Source of the DNA: Undaria pinnatifida
Taxonomy: Eukaryota; Sar; Phaeophyceae; Laminariales; Alariaceae
Direction of reading: 5' to 3'
NCBI GenBank assembly: GCA_012845835.1
Contig: JABAKD010000002.1
Coordinates: 16,260,129-16,324,128, forward strand
DNA length: 64,000 nucleotides
Shown here: positions 22,440 through 32,200 of the stretch, piece after piece
Layout of the letters: each line of letters opens with the position of its first letter
How positions within the stretch are numbered: position 1 is the stretch's first letter
The notes under the pieces: model-generated
Told to the model about the DNA's origin: nothing
Database searches by the model: none
Seen by the model: only the letters and a program-made list of their open reading frames with translations
Made by a program: the position numbers and the translations under genes

Positions 22440-22530
22440 TTGCGGGGTTCCTTTGATTGACTCCCCGGACCGACCGTTACGTCGATCGATGACAGGGAAC
22501 GGGCTCGCGTACGACGCCCTTTATTGTGAA
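22440..22530 (+). repeat. dispersed pair, copy 1 of 2
   Basis: 'gactccccggaccgaccgtt', 'gacagggaacgggctcgcg' and 'tacgacgcc' recur at 23112-23195 with small differences. It resembles neither SINE-A nor SINE-B; SINE-B follows directly. Confidence 0.5.
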
Positions 22531-22533
22531 AAA

Positions 22534-22635
22534 GGTATGAGTTAAATTGACACACGGCGCGTATGAAAATACGTGGAAGTGTGGTGAGCATAAGCTTTAT
22601 TTTTCCCCATCCGCCGGAGATTGAAAAAAAAAAAG
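22534..22635 (+). mobile_element. SINE-B, 5'-truncated copy
   Basis: Carries 'cacacggcgcgtatgaaaat', 'gtggaagtgtggtgagc', 'catccgccgg' and a terminal A run. A possible short target duplication (gtatga) lies on both sides. Confidence 0.7.
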
Positions 22636-22779
22636 AGTATGACGTCGGCCGTCGACGCATCGTCAACTAACTCAGGGTTTGGGCTTTTTTTTCGGATTTC
22701 CCGCACCGAAAACGCCATCACGTCTTGATAGCGGGTAGGGTTACACCCAAGTCGTCGTGGGGAAACAAACCTATACTAC

Positions 22780-22850
22780 CATGTACTTGCAAAGATGACT
22801 TTTGATCAAAATCCTTTGTGATCGATCTCACAGCTGAAGTGTTTTTTTTT
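22780..22850 (+). repeat. REP-C distal fragment
   Basis: 'acttgcaaagatgac', 'tgatcgatctcacagctgaa', then T-rich. Confidence 0.5.
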
Positions 22851-23111
22851 GTTCATTTTTTAAATGTACCTGGCACCCGATCTGTGGTTACATCGCGCAG
22901 TATGGCGTTGTCAAATGAGGCACTCTTGCCTCACCCACCGTTCTACCAGTGTATATAGGTAGTACTGTGGGGGCGGAGTATCCTAATGGATAGATTTCCA
23001 CGTTCGAAGTAGACGATGTGCTACTAGCCTAAGTCAATAATAAGGTTATGGTTGTCGTTTGCTTGTTGAGGTCGGGTTGTACGGAGCATGCTAGAGTTGC
23101 GAGTTTTGAAG

Positions 23112-23195
23112 AAAATTTATTGGACTGAGTCCCCGGGTCGAACGTTACGTTGGCCAACGGCAGGGAAACGGCTCGCGTACGACGCCTTTCGTGCA
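23112..23195 (+). repeat. dispersed pair, copy 2 of 2
   Basis: 'gagtccccgggtcgaacgtt', 'acggcagggaaacggctcgc', 'gtacgacgcc' match the copy at 22440-22530. Confidence 0.5.
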
Positions 23196-23304
23196 ACGTT
23201 GTCGGGGAGGGCTGTGAATTATCGAGGGTACATGCAGCGTGAAGGTGTTACGTACGTGGGGAGCATGTTATGAAGCTTACGCTTGCGCTGGGCTGGAAAG
23301 CTGA

Positions 23305-23425
23305 TCGATATGTACCCCTGTAGCTCAGTAGGTCGGGGAAATTGATCGATATTTTACCCCTGTGGCTCTTTAGGTCTGTGAAATTGGACGATGTTTTACC
23401 TGTGTAGCTCAGTAGGTACCACCTT
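23305..23425 (+). repeat. three tandem A-box-like units
   Basis: Units of about 45 bp each contain 'cctgtagctcagtaggt' or a variant followed by 'gaaattg.acgat'. The core equals the D-arm/A-box region of many tRNAs, but no B box or T-arm follows any of them, so these are not tRNA genes. Confidence 0.55.
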
Positions 23426-23699
23426 CACAAAAAGCCTTCACAATAGCAACACCCTAAGATAATTCGGTCGTCGCTGCTCACTCGTTGTCCTCCGAGAAAA
23501 GGGTAACGGCGTGTTTGTAAATTACGATAGCGCCACGAAAATAGGGACTCGTGCTCCTTTCCACCCTCCGTGCCGATTTTTCATGTTCCGCCCAACCCCC
23601 TACGTGATCTCCCGAAAAGAAAATTAAATATAAAAATAGTGTTTCTGAGAAAGCAGCACCAGTACAGCAGCACGACAGTACCAGGGTATGTTCCAGCAG

Positions 23700-23792
23700 G
23701 GTTGGGGTTGGGTTGGGTTGGGTTGGGTTGGGTTGGGTTGGGTTGGGTTGGGTTGGGTTGGGGTTGGTTTGGGTTGGGTTGTTGGGTTGACG
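23700..23792 (+). repeat. (GGGTT)n microsatellite
   Basis: About 16 tandem GGGTT pentamers with minor variation. Confidence 0.95.
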
Positions 23793-24070
23793 ACAGCTAC
23801 AAATATCCACGAGCACGAGTTCTTGGCGACCGCTACTCGTAGACGGAGTTATAGTTATTCACCGCAGCTTCACGCCCGCACCCTCCCTTTTTTCCTGCGC
23901 TTTTTGGCTGTAACCGTCGTTTCTCAGAACCATCGGGACCGCACTCCTCCGGCCGCGGCGACAGACCAAGGGCTGAGTCGGCGGGGGGAGCACTCGGGTG
24001 TACTTACCAGGCCCAAACCGTTGGAGGGGGAGGACGACAATGACCTTGGACACTTCTTTTGTTTGCCATT

Positions 24071-24175
24071 ACAGTAGTGGTCCCTCTATAGCGCCGGCAT
24101 GTGCCACAGCCGGGAATACCGGCACCATTGCGCCACCCGGCGCTACTTCGCCTGCTGCTGCTACCGGCGGTAGTC
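24071..24175 (+). mobile_element. MITE-E partial copy 2
   Basis: Left terminus 'acagtagtggtccctctata' followed by 'gcgccgg', 'gccgggaataccggc' and 'cccggcgctact'. The right end is missing. Confidence 0.6.
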
Positions 24176-24499
24176 GGCGGGGAGGGAGGCACTCGGATGT
24201 ACGCGTGGCGCTCGGATGCGTGTCTGGTACAGACCTTGCGAGAGGAAGCACGACAAAGACCGTGCGTAGTAGCTTTTGTTGTAGCTACGCCTCCGTGCCT
24301 CTGTATAAAACACACCCCCTCGGGATGGTTTTGGAGGCTTAATTATCGACAAAGAAGAGAGTGGAAACGCTGAGCGAGATGACTATGGAAAAATCTCGAC
24401 GAGATGGTGTCTTTCCCAAGCCGCCATTTTCGTCTCGTGTCCCGGGAAAAATCGGCTCTGATAGTCCGTTCTCAAGGGTGTTGTCTTGCGTGTTATACG

Positions 24500-24676
24500 G
24501 TAGCGTTTCCTGTATAGTGCCGGTATGTGCACTATAGAGGGAAATACCGGCATTACAGCGGCAACCGGCACTACTCCGTACACTGCCACTTCGTGCATAC
24601 TGGGGGTTCCCGTCTGTGCCAAGCGATTTCACAGGCATTATAGCGGGCAACCGGGACTATAGCTGGACCGCTACTG
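24500..24676. mobile_element. MITE-E copy 3
   Basis: Left end 'ggtagcgtttcctgtatagt', right end 'ctatagctggaccgctactg'. Internal 'gtgccaagcgatttcacagg' matches copy 1. Confidence 0.65.
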
Positions 24677-26369
24677 TTCGGATGTTTTGAGCTAATGAAT
24701 ATTTGTAGGGTGAAGGGGGCAGGTGCTTTTCCGAGACGCTGGTCTTGAAGTCTCCTGCGACCCAGCTGATGCTGCGATAGTCGTTGAAGAGATATATACG
24801 CAGATCTTGCGGAGGTAGGCCAGTCGAGAGGTATATGTACGCCGTTGTGATTTTGTGCTTGTCGAACCAGTTTCTTGTGTTTTGGTCACTGTAGATTGGA
24901 AGGTTTTAATGTTTGGGTGGGTGGCGGCTACTGTTCCGATGTTACTTTCGGGGAGGGATGTTTCTGTCGGGGGAGGGGGGCGGCGGGGGGGTGTTCCTTG
25001 GCTTGGCGAGTCGCCGGTCACTCTGGTATGGCGACGAGTTCGTGCACACGAATTATAGATTTATCATGTCTGCGTGGCACGCTCGTCTGTGTATCTGATA
25101 GAGACAAAGCCTGGCACGAAGGTCTTGCAAACGGTGAAACATAAACTGTTGTTTTGGGTAGAACGTGCGCTCCGAGTGGAGCGCCGGTAGTGCGCTCCAA
25201 GTGGAGCTCGGGTATCGTGTGTCGCTCTAAAATAATCAAAACGTAAAGTTTATTGTTTCTAGTTGTGGTTTTTCATGTTTTATTTTTTGTATCGCACGGT
25301 CGACGCGCGAAACGCCAGCACGGATAGTTGGTCGCGCCTTCGCCCCCACCCTTCTGGTCACGGGCATGGCTGGAATCGCCCCACCTACAGCAGTATACCA
25401 CTCTGGACCGAAATATAATGACCGTGTGATATGCTTAGGCACAACGGTGGGTTTTACGCCAGTTTTGGGTAACAAGCTCGTCGAGCCACACCAAATCCCA
25501 GCTGGAGATACCGTTTTCTGGCCAAGGTGTACCGTTTTCAGGCGAAAAAAATTGTTGCCTACATTAACTACTGTTCTTTTGGCGACGGAAGCTATTTCGA
25601 TTATATTTTGATTGCAGCATCGGCCACACAAGCAGCTCGAGCTACGTACGGGGGTAGGGATGCCTCTGAACTGCAATGTGAGGAGGCGTTCCACACGCGG
25701 GCAGCACGGTTATTATGTTTTTTCTGCTGCAGTCACATTCACTCTTCTTCGTCGCTCGATAACATCGCACTCGTCGATTTTTTGTCGCTATCCATGGGCC
25801 CAAAAGGGTGAACATAATTTTCTCAAGTGCACGCCGAGTAGTTTTTTAGCCGCCATGCTTGTCCTGTAGTCTCGAGAATTACTGTTTTCGTGGCGATGAA
25901 CGAAATACGTGGTGGACGAAGGTGTTACTTTGCACGAAGCAGGGCAACAGAAGCACATATCATCAGAAGGGTCACGATTTTACATGATCTAAATCCTATG
26001 GTATTCCTCAGTTTGCTACTGATGTCTTCTGTCACCTACACCGTCGAGGTGTCCGTCCGTCCGACCGTTCGGAGAACCAAATGCCATCAAACGGTGTACC
26101 AGTGTTTTTTTAATGAAATCTCTTCACTCGACGAAAAAGAATACGAGAAGATTCTACGTCAAACCAGTTGAAATTTACACGGCATACATACCCTTTTCTA
26201 GCAGTCCGCATGGTGAGTGGAAGCGTTGTACCCCAGGTGGTACTCATGTCTCGTACACCTTTCGGTATATCTGGGTCCCACAAGGGTCAATAAGTTTTAT
26301 TAAACAGTACTATTGTTAATGGTACGACCGCTACGCCAGCGGGGCCAGCACGGCCACAGCTCATACGTA

Positions 26370-26530
26370 ACACGCCCACCCATCCACTCATCCGCCCAAC
26401 AACCCACCCATCCACCCACCCATCACCAACCTACACACCTACCTATTACTAACCCTCTCACCCATCACCAACCTTCACACCTACTTATCACCAACCCAAA
26501 CCTACCTACCCACCCACCCACCCACCAGCC
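26370..26530 (+). repeat. CCCACCCAT-rich low-complexity tract
   Basis: Irregular repetition of cccacccat, atcaccaac and cctac words over about 160 bp. Confidence 0.8.
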
Positions 26531-27932
26531 AGTGGAGACTTCGGGGACACAGAAACAAACGTGCCACGACTCGCCCACACACCAGCCCTCTCGCGATTCC
26601 CGGCGAAACAACGAGCGACGCCCCCGAACTCGGCGTGCACGCATATAAACAGTAGCATGTTACCAGGTCCGTCCGTCCGTCCGTCCGTAAGATGACTACT
26701 ATCGCAACTAACTGCACTGCTGTACGTATTCCGGGGAATACAACCAACCCATCCCCGGGAGGGGAGGGCAATATGCCATCCCCCAGAAAAATTACTAATG
26801 CAACGCTGTATGACGCTCACGTACACATTTATTTGTTCTCACTGCCGTAGGTAGGCAAGATACACCCGGGGAAAATTCGACGCCATCCCCGAAAAAAACG
26901 CCTTCCTGGAAGCAGAACAACCCGAAAAAGGTGACAAAAACGAATAATCCCCGGGAAAAAAAAACTCATGAACAATCGGAAAATACCTGGGCCGGGACAA
27001 CAAAACCCATCCCTTGCAGTGAAAATCCATATTTTGAACCCGCAGGGTTGTTGTTCACCGAGGTCCAGGGCGACTCCTCTTTTTCAGCCGGGAATCGCCA
27101 GGGCTGTTGCGTGCGGGGGGGCTGGCACGGTCGCCGGGTCTCGGGAGGTCGCGTGGCGCTCGAATACAGGTGGTGGTCGAATCGTACACTTCAACACACA
27201 CCAGGTATAGCCTTAAGAGACTCGACGGCGTCACCACTACGCTATTATAGCGTACTTTTTACCTGGTAAAAATGATAAGGCACCAAACGTTTTCACGCTA
27301 CGATATAAACCTCGTATGCGTGCGTCGTCGCCTTCCATGCCACAAATAGCTCACCCATCCCCCATCCACATGTCTTTCGGGACGCCGGCTCGAATCGAAC
27401 TCCCGCGAGTGCATCAACAGATCAAAGAGCGGCCCATAGTAACCAATCCTTCGATACTCCTGAGTGCGCACGCAAAACCTTGAAAAGCACTGTGCGCTCT
27501 TTTCAACGAGAGAGAACACGGCTTTTCACGGCTCGGGTCGGGTCGGGTCAGGGTGGCCCAACCCGACCCGTGATCCGGCCCGACCCGTGAGATTTTAAAC
27601 ATCTCCTAACCCCACCGGACTCGACCCGCGAGCTTTTGAAAACCTCCTGCCATCGCAACCCGTTGTCAGGTTATGACCCGCGAAAAAAAAGGGAAAACGT
27701 CAAGCCCCCCCCCCCCCCTCCGTTCCTAAATTGATGTATCCTACCGCAACCGTTGCGCCACGGTAGGTACGTTTATTTCCGCAATCGCCACGCGTGTATA
27801 TACAAACCCTGGTACGTGTCACGGAAGCGAATCAATCAACCACCACGTAAGATTGTGTCTGCAGTGCGTCGATCACTACGTAATGTGTTTCACAGCCCTG
27901 AATCAATCAATCATCGCGTGCGTAAACGGTAG

Positions 27933-28260
27933 CTAGTTCGCGCCCCCCACTCCGGCTTTCTCGGCCTTGTCGCCACCTGGAGCAGCAGCAATAACAGCAG
28001 AGGAAGAAGCAGCACCGGCTCCCGCGGTATCCATTCCCGGGGACACCTCCATTGTGTTCTGCGCCAGCTGGGACCGTCCCGAGTTAACGGCAACAGCACC
28101 CTCAGCGTTGGCAGTAACACCAATTTCCTCTTGAGAGCCCGCGCGTGCGCTTGCGCTGGTGCCCGAATCGCCACCCATGTCCAAAACAGTCCCATCGCCA
28201 TTACTAGCTTGCGGACGGTTTTGGTTCACTCCCCGAGTGTCCCAGGCTGAACCAGTGGTG
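27933..28260 (-). pseudogene. tandem duplicate of ING exon 7 3' end (possible alternative terminal exon)
   Basis: Immediately downstream of the ING stop, the minus strand reads VNQNRPQASNGDGTVLDMGG, then AVNSGR, VSPGMDTAG, a shorter Ala run, and ends in VGGAN plus stop. The same order in exon 7 reads [32 protein letters not shown], poly-Ala, VGGAN stop. The frame is open for about 105 codons. An AG in 'ctggttcag' at its upstream edge could act as an acceptor, which would make it an alternative last exon; otherwise it is a relic. Confidence 0.6.
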
Positions 28261-28284
28261 AGTAAAAAGTGAAACAAATGACGG

Positions 28285-28321
28285 CTAGTTCGCGCCCCCC
28301 ACCCCGCTATTCTCGCCACCC

Positions 28322-28355
<34 letters not shown>

Positions 28356-29295
28356 CAGCAGTAGCAGCAGCAGCAGCAGCAGTAGCAGCTGCTGCGGCAG
28401 CGGCGGTTCCCGCGGTCTCCGTTCCCGAGGACACCCCCGTTGCACCCTGCACCGGCTGGGGTCGTTCCGAGTTAACCGCAACAAACCCAGTAGCGTTGGC
28501 AATAACACTAGCTCCAGCGTGAGAGCCCGCGCCCGCGCCAGTATTAGCGCCCGCACACGCGCTTGCACCTGTGCTTGCACCTGCGCTCACGCCTGCGCCT
28601 GCCCCGCCGCCCACGTCCAAAACAGTCCCAACGCCACCACCACCTTGACGGCCGTTCTGGATAACTCCCTGAGCTCCCCCAGCTGCTGCCCCCCCGACAA
28701 TAGCGGTTCCCTCAGGCAGAGCGTTGCCCCCCAGCACCCCAAAGCCCTGCCACCGAGAGGCGGATTCCCCCGGCGACGCGCCAGCTGCACCGCTGGCGCC
28801 GGCGTCTCCACCGCCCTCCGGTTGCGGAGTGGGCAGGTTCTCGTCCAGCCGCGGCGCATTACTGCCCGGGGCTTGACGCGGCCCATCCCCTCCCGGAGCT
28901 TGACTCGATCCGTCCCCTTCCCTCGACTGGACGACTTGGGCGGCGTTTTCTCCGGCAGTTTTGATGGACCCTTTGTCTGCTTCTGTGATTTTTGTCGTCT
29001 CCGGTGTCGTTGACCTTAAGTCGGTTTTGTCACCATCTTCTACCCCTCCCCCTTTTACTGCCCCTTCCGCAGTTTTGCTGTTGTTAGTATCATCCTCGTC
29101 GTCTTCCCCCTCCTCGTCCTCCTCCTCTTCCTCTTCCTCGTCGCCTTCTCCGTCCTCGGGAAGTTTAACGGCCGCCATTTTGATGGCGGCGTTGCTGGCT
29201 GCCGCTCTGACTGCTTCCAGCTGTTGCCGCCTCTCTCGCTCTCTAACATCCGCGGAGCAGCCCGGGCACAGCCAGAACGACAGTTGCTTCTGGTC
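28285..29295 (-). CDS. ING gene exon 7 (end of PHD, acidic and Gly/Ala tail)
   Basis: Two acceptors six bases apart (cag|gaccag|aag) both keep frame. FWLCPGC completes the PHD finger. Then a basic/Gln helix ([15 protein letters not shown]), an Asp/Glu run of about 25 residues, and a long Gly-, Ala-, Ser- and Pro-rich tail with two poly-Ala blocks encoded by CTG/GCA-type triplets. TAG stop at 28285-28287. Confidence 0.8.
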
Positions 29296-32200
29296 CTGTT
29301 ACGGCATACACACAAAACAACGTATTTCATAAAATAAGTAAAAGAGACACCTCAGCTGCGAGGTTGAGAACTTCGTCGAACTTCGCATTTGCGAGCTGCG
29401 GATGATACTCGATTGCGCGTGTGCTACGGAGTACATGTCATCGAGAATATGTTCGAAACTAATAAAATGCAAGCCGTGTGTGATGCTTCGATCGCGTGCG
29501 CTTCTTCGGGGTCTATGGCCTTGTGAGAGGATACACCAGTAGGTCGATTTGGACGAGCGGCGCAAAAGAGACGGCAAGGATTAACAGCGTGGGGACTTTT
29601 TCTTGCGCACAAGTTGACTTGCGGAAAACGCGAGAGCGTGAGTTAGCAACACTCGATGAAAAATCGACGAGCAGTGGGATTGCTGAACCCTATGCGCGAT
29701 AAAAATTGAAGGCAAGAACCGGGGGGGAGAAGGGACGACACCTGTGACCACGGCTTGTCCAGAAGCTAGAAAGTAGAAGTGTGAAAACAAAACAAAAAAA
29801 CAGCAACGCAGGCAATAGGTGCCTCTTTCTCTGCCTGTCTTGTCTCGACTGTGCGTCCGCTGATTCTCCCCCAGCCTCGGGGCACCCTTCCGCGCCTGTA
29901 GCTTGTTTTATACCAGGTAGTGGTTTCAAATACGTCAGCTTTGAGTTCGACCAATTCAAGGGTCGATACTCATCTTTGCAAGCTGCGTGATACTCCGGCG
30001 GCGCGTGTTTACTCTAGATGAAGATACACGAATCTCGTGGATTTTGTCAACGACGATTTCTGTTGTCCATCTGCATCCCACGCGTAATGTTGTGCTGCGC
30101 ATGCTTCCTGCCTAACGTATCGTATAACACGCGAGTCAACGCGCACCCCCTCCGCCTTAATCCCAAGGTGCTTTTCTCAACCATTGCACTGCGTGGACGA
30201 GACCCCCCCGTCTCGCCGGCAAAGTAGAAGGTGGGCAAAAGGAACGCCTCCTGAGGAGTCATCCCTTGGCAGTGATCGCACGTGTTGGGTCAAACGTTGC
30301 TGACCCAGTTGAGCTCCTCGAGTGTGACATTGCCGGTGAGCATGATAATCTTTCGAGCATACTTCGTATTTGTTTCAGGAGGAACGCCTTCCAAGTCATG
30401 TTTAGGGTGAGAGAAACTCCCCTGGTATATCGTGGCGCGCATGTTTGGTCCATCCGCATCCACGTAGCCTCGCGCTGCGCATGCTTCCAGCCTGTCGCTT
30501 TGAGTCATCCCACGCTAAGGGTGCAGCATAGTCCGAGAATTTTCCGAGCTCCTACCGCGAGGGGCTCAATACCTCGCCCGGTGGTGCATGACCATGAAGA
30601 CATTCGTTCGTGCAACCCAACCACTGAGTTCTATGCGCTCGTCCTGAAACAAAGGACACTCGCGAACTCATCGTGCTAACCCATAGTGCAAGAGTTGAGG
30701 TAGTGATCGACCGGTCAAAAACGTTAGGCCCAAAAATTGCAACCGCTACCGCACTATAGAGGGATGGCTTCCTTGGTGCATGTGCATCTGCACTCAATCT
30801 AGGCCGTCCGTCACACGTCACACGTCTAAACTGCCGTCTCCCGAAAGGTATTTTATCCCGACTGCTGTGTGTCTCCGCACCTCCCTCTGCCTCGGGACAT
30901 CTATTCCGTGCCTTTGCTTTGGTCCAACTGCATCCCTCGGGCACGTATTCCGTGCCGTTGCTTCGGTACGTCAGCAGCCAGATAACCTTGTACTGCACGT
31001 GCTTCCCGCCTATTGTGCAGCGGCGTAAACTTAAACTTACGTCTTCGTGCCGTGACACCGAACTCAAGGTCCAAGTAAAGTACGTGCCACCCAATAGGAA
31101 TTCCAAGTCAAGGAATTGAGGTTTCGTTTTTTCCAGACACTTGAAGAAAGTTGGCGTCAGAAACGGTGACCAAATGCTCTAAAAGAGACCAAGAAACGAC
31201 GATAACAACACCAAAAAAAAAATGTAACGTCAAGCAGCAGCAATCGGAGCATTTTCTTTGAAAAAAATAGTATGTTATAAGAAACGCTACTTATTTGGGC
31301 ACATTAATAAGGTGTCGAGATTGGGGCCGAGATAAGTGTTTTACACACGGAGGGCCCGTGCCGTATGTATCTGTGTCCCGCGCCTCGCTTTGGTCCATCT
31401 GCACCCACTTAACGTTGAGCTGCGCACGCTTCCTGCCTATTTCACCATGCCGTGACACCGACATCATCGTCTATATCGTGCGCTTGCTTTGATACATCAA
31501 CACCCGCACAACCTTGCGCTGCGCATGCTTCCTGCCTGTTGTTCGTAGTGCAAATTTGGGTCTACACCATGCCGTGACACCGATATATATATATATCGCG
31601 GATAACATGTGAACTACACCTTTTCAGTGTATTTCCACGGCATGTTCGCGGAAAGGCCAAAATAGCGTGTTGTATGCACCATTCGGGGCCAGCCAACGAG
31701 GGACGTGAACGCGGAACCCTTTTTCCCGTCAAACTGAAGCTATTCACCCTAAAGTATAGTATAGTATCACATAGTTTCACAGGCGGAGGGGAGGAATGCC
31801 TGCTACGTGACCGTGGGTCTGAACTAACGAAAACGAGACCCAGCAGGAGAAAAAGTGCGAAGAACACTATTAATAGTTGGGATGGAACAAAAACAAAAAC
31901 AAAAAACAAAAACAAAAAACGAAAACAAAAAACAAAAACAAAAAACGAAAACAAAAAACAAAAACAAAAAACGAAAACAAAAACCAAAACCAAAACCAAA
32001 ACCAAAACCAAAACCAAAACCTAGCCCCCAAGAGGGGCAACGGCATCGGGAACCCGGGAGTGTTGAAGACGTGAACAAAACTGACTCCCAGCACTTGGCC
32101 CACACTACCAATAGAGCATTCATCAGCGGGCAGACTCACCACTATCTCCAGGCCAACGCAGTGGTAATGGAACCATTCCCCGTGCTCGCAGTCTTCATTG

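Larger units (their letters stand above)
21727..27932. other. convergent intergenic region between PX and ING genes
   Basis: Holds the repeats listed separately plus simple repeats (CACCCA-rich at 26370-26530, GGGTC-like at 27535-27615, poly-C at 27705-27720). A 152-codon minus-strand frame at 25236-25694 and shorter ones were considered and not called. No splice-flanked conserved domain was seen. Confidence 0.5.

Noticed and set aside
23305-23425. tRNA genes
   Set aside because: Only the D-arm/A-box word is present; no T-arm, acceptor pairing or B box.
25236-25694. 152-codon frame on the minus strand
   Set aside because: No domain, no good splice sites, and an equally protein-like frame on the opposite strand; chance is likely, though it could be tested with RNA-seq.
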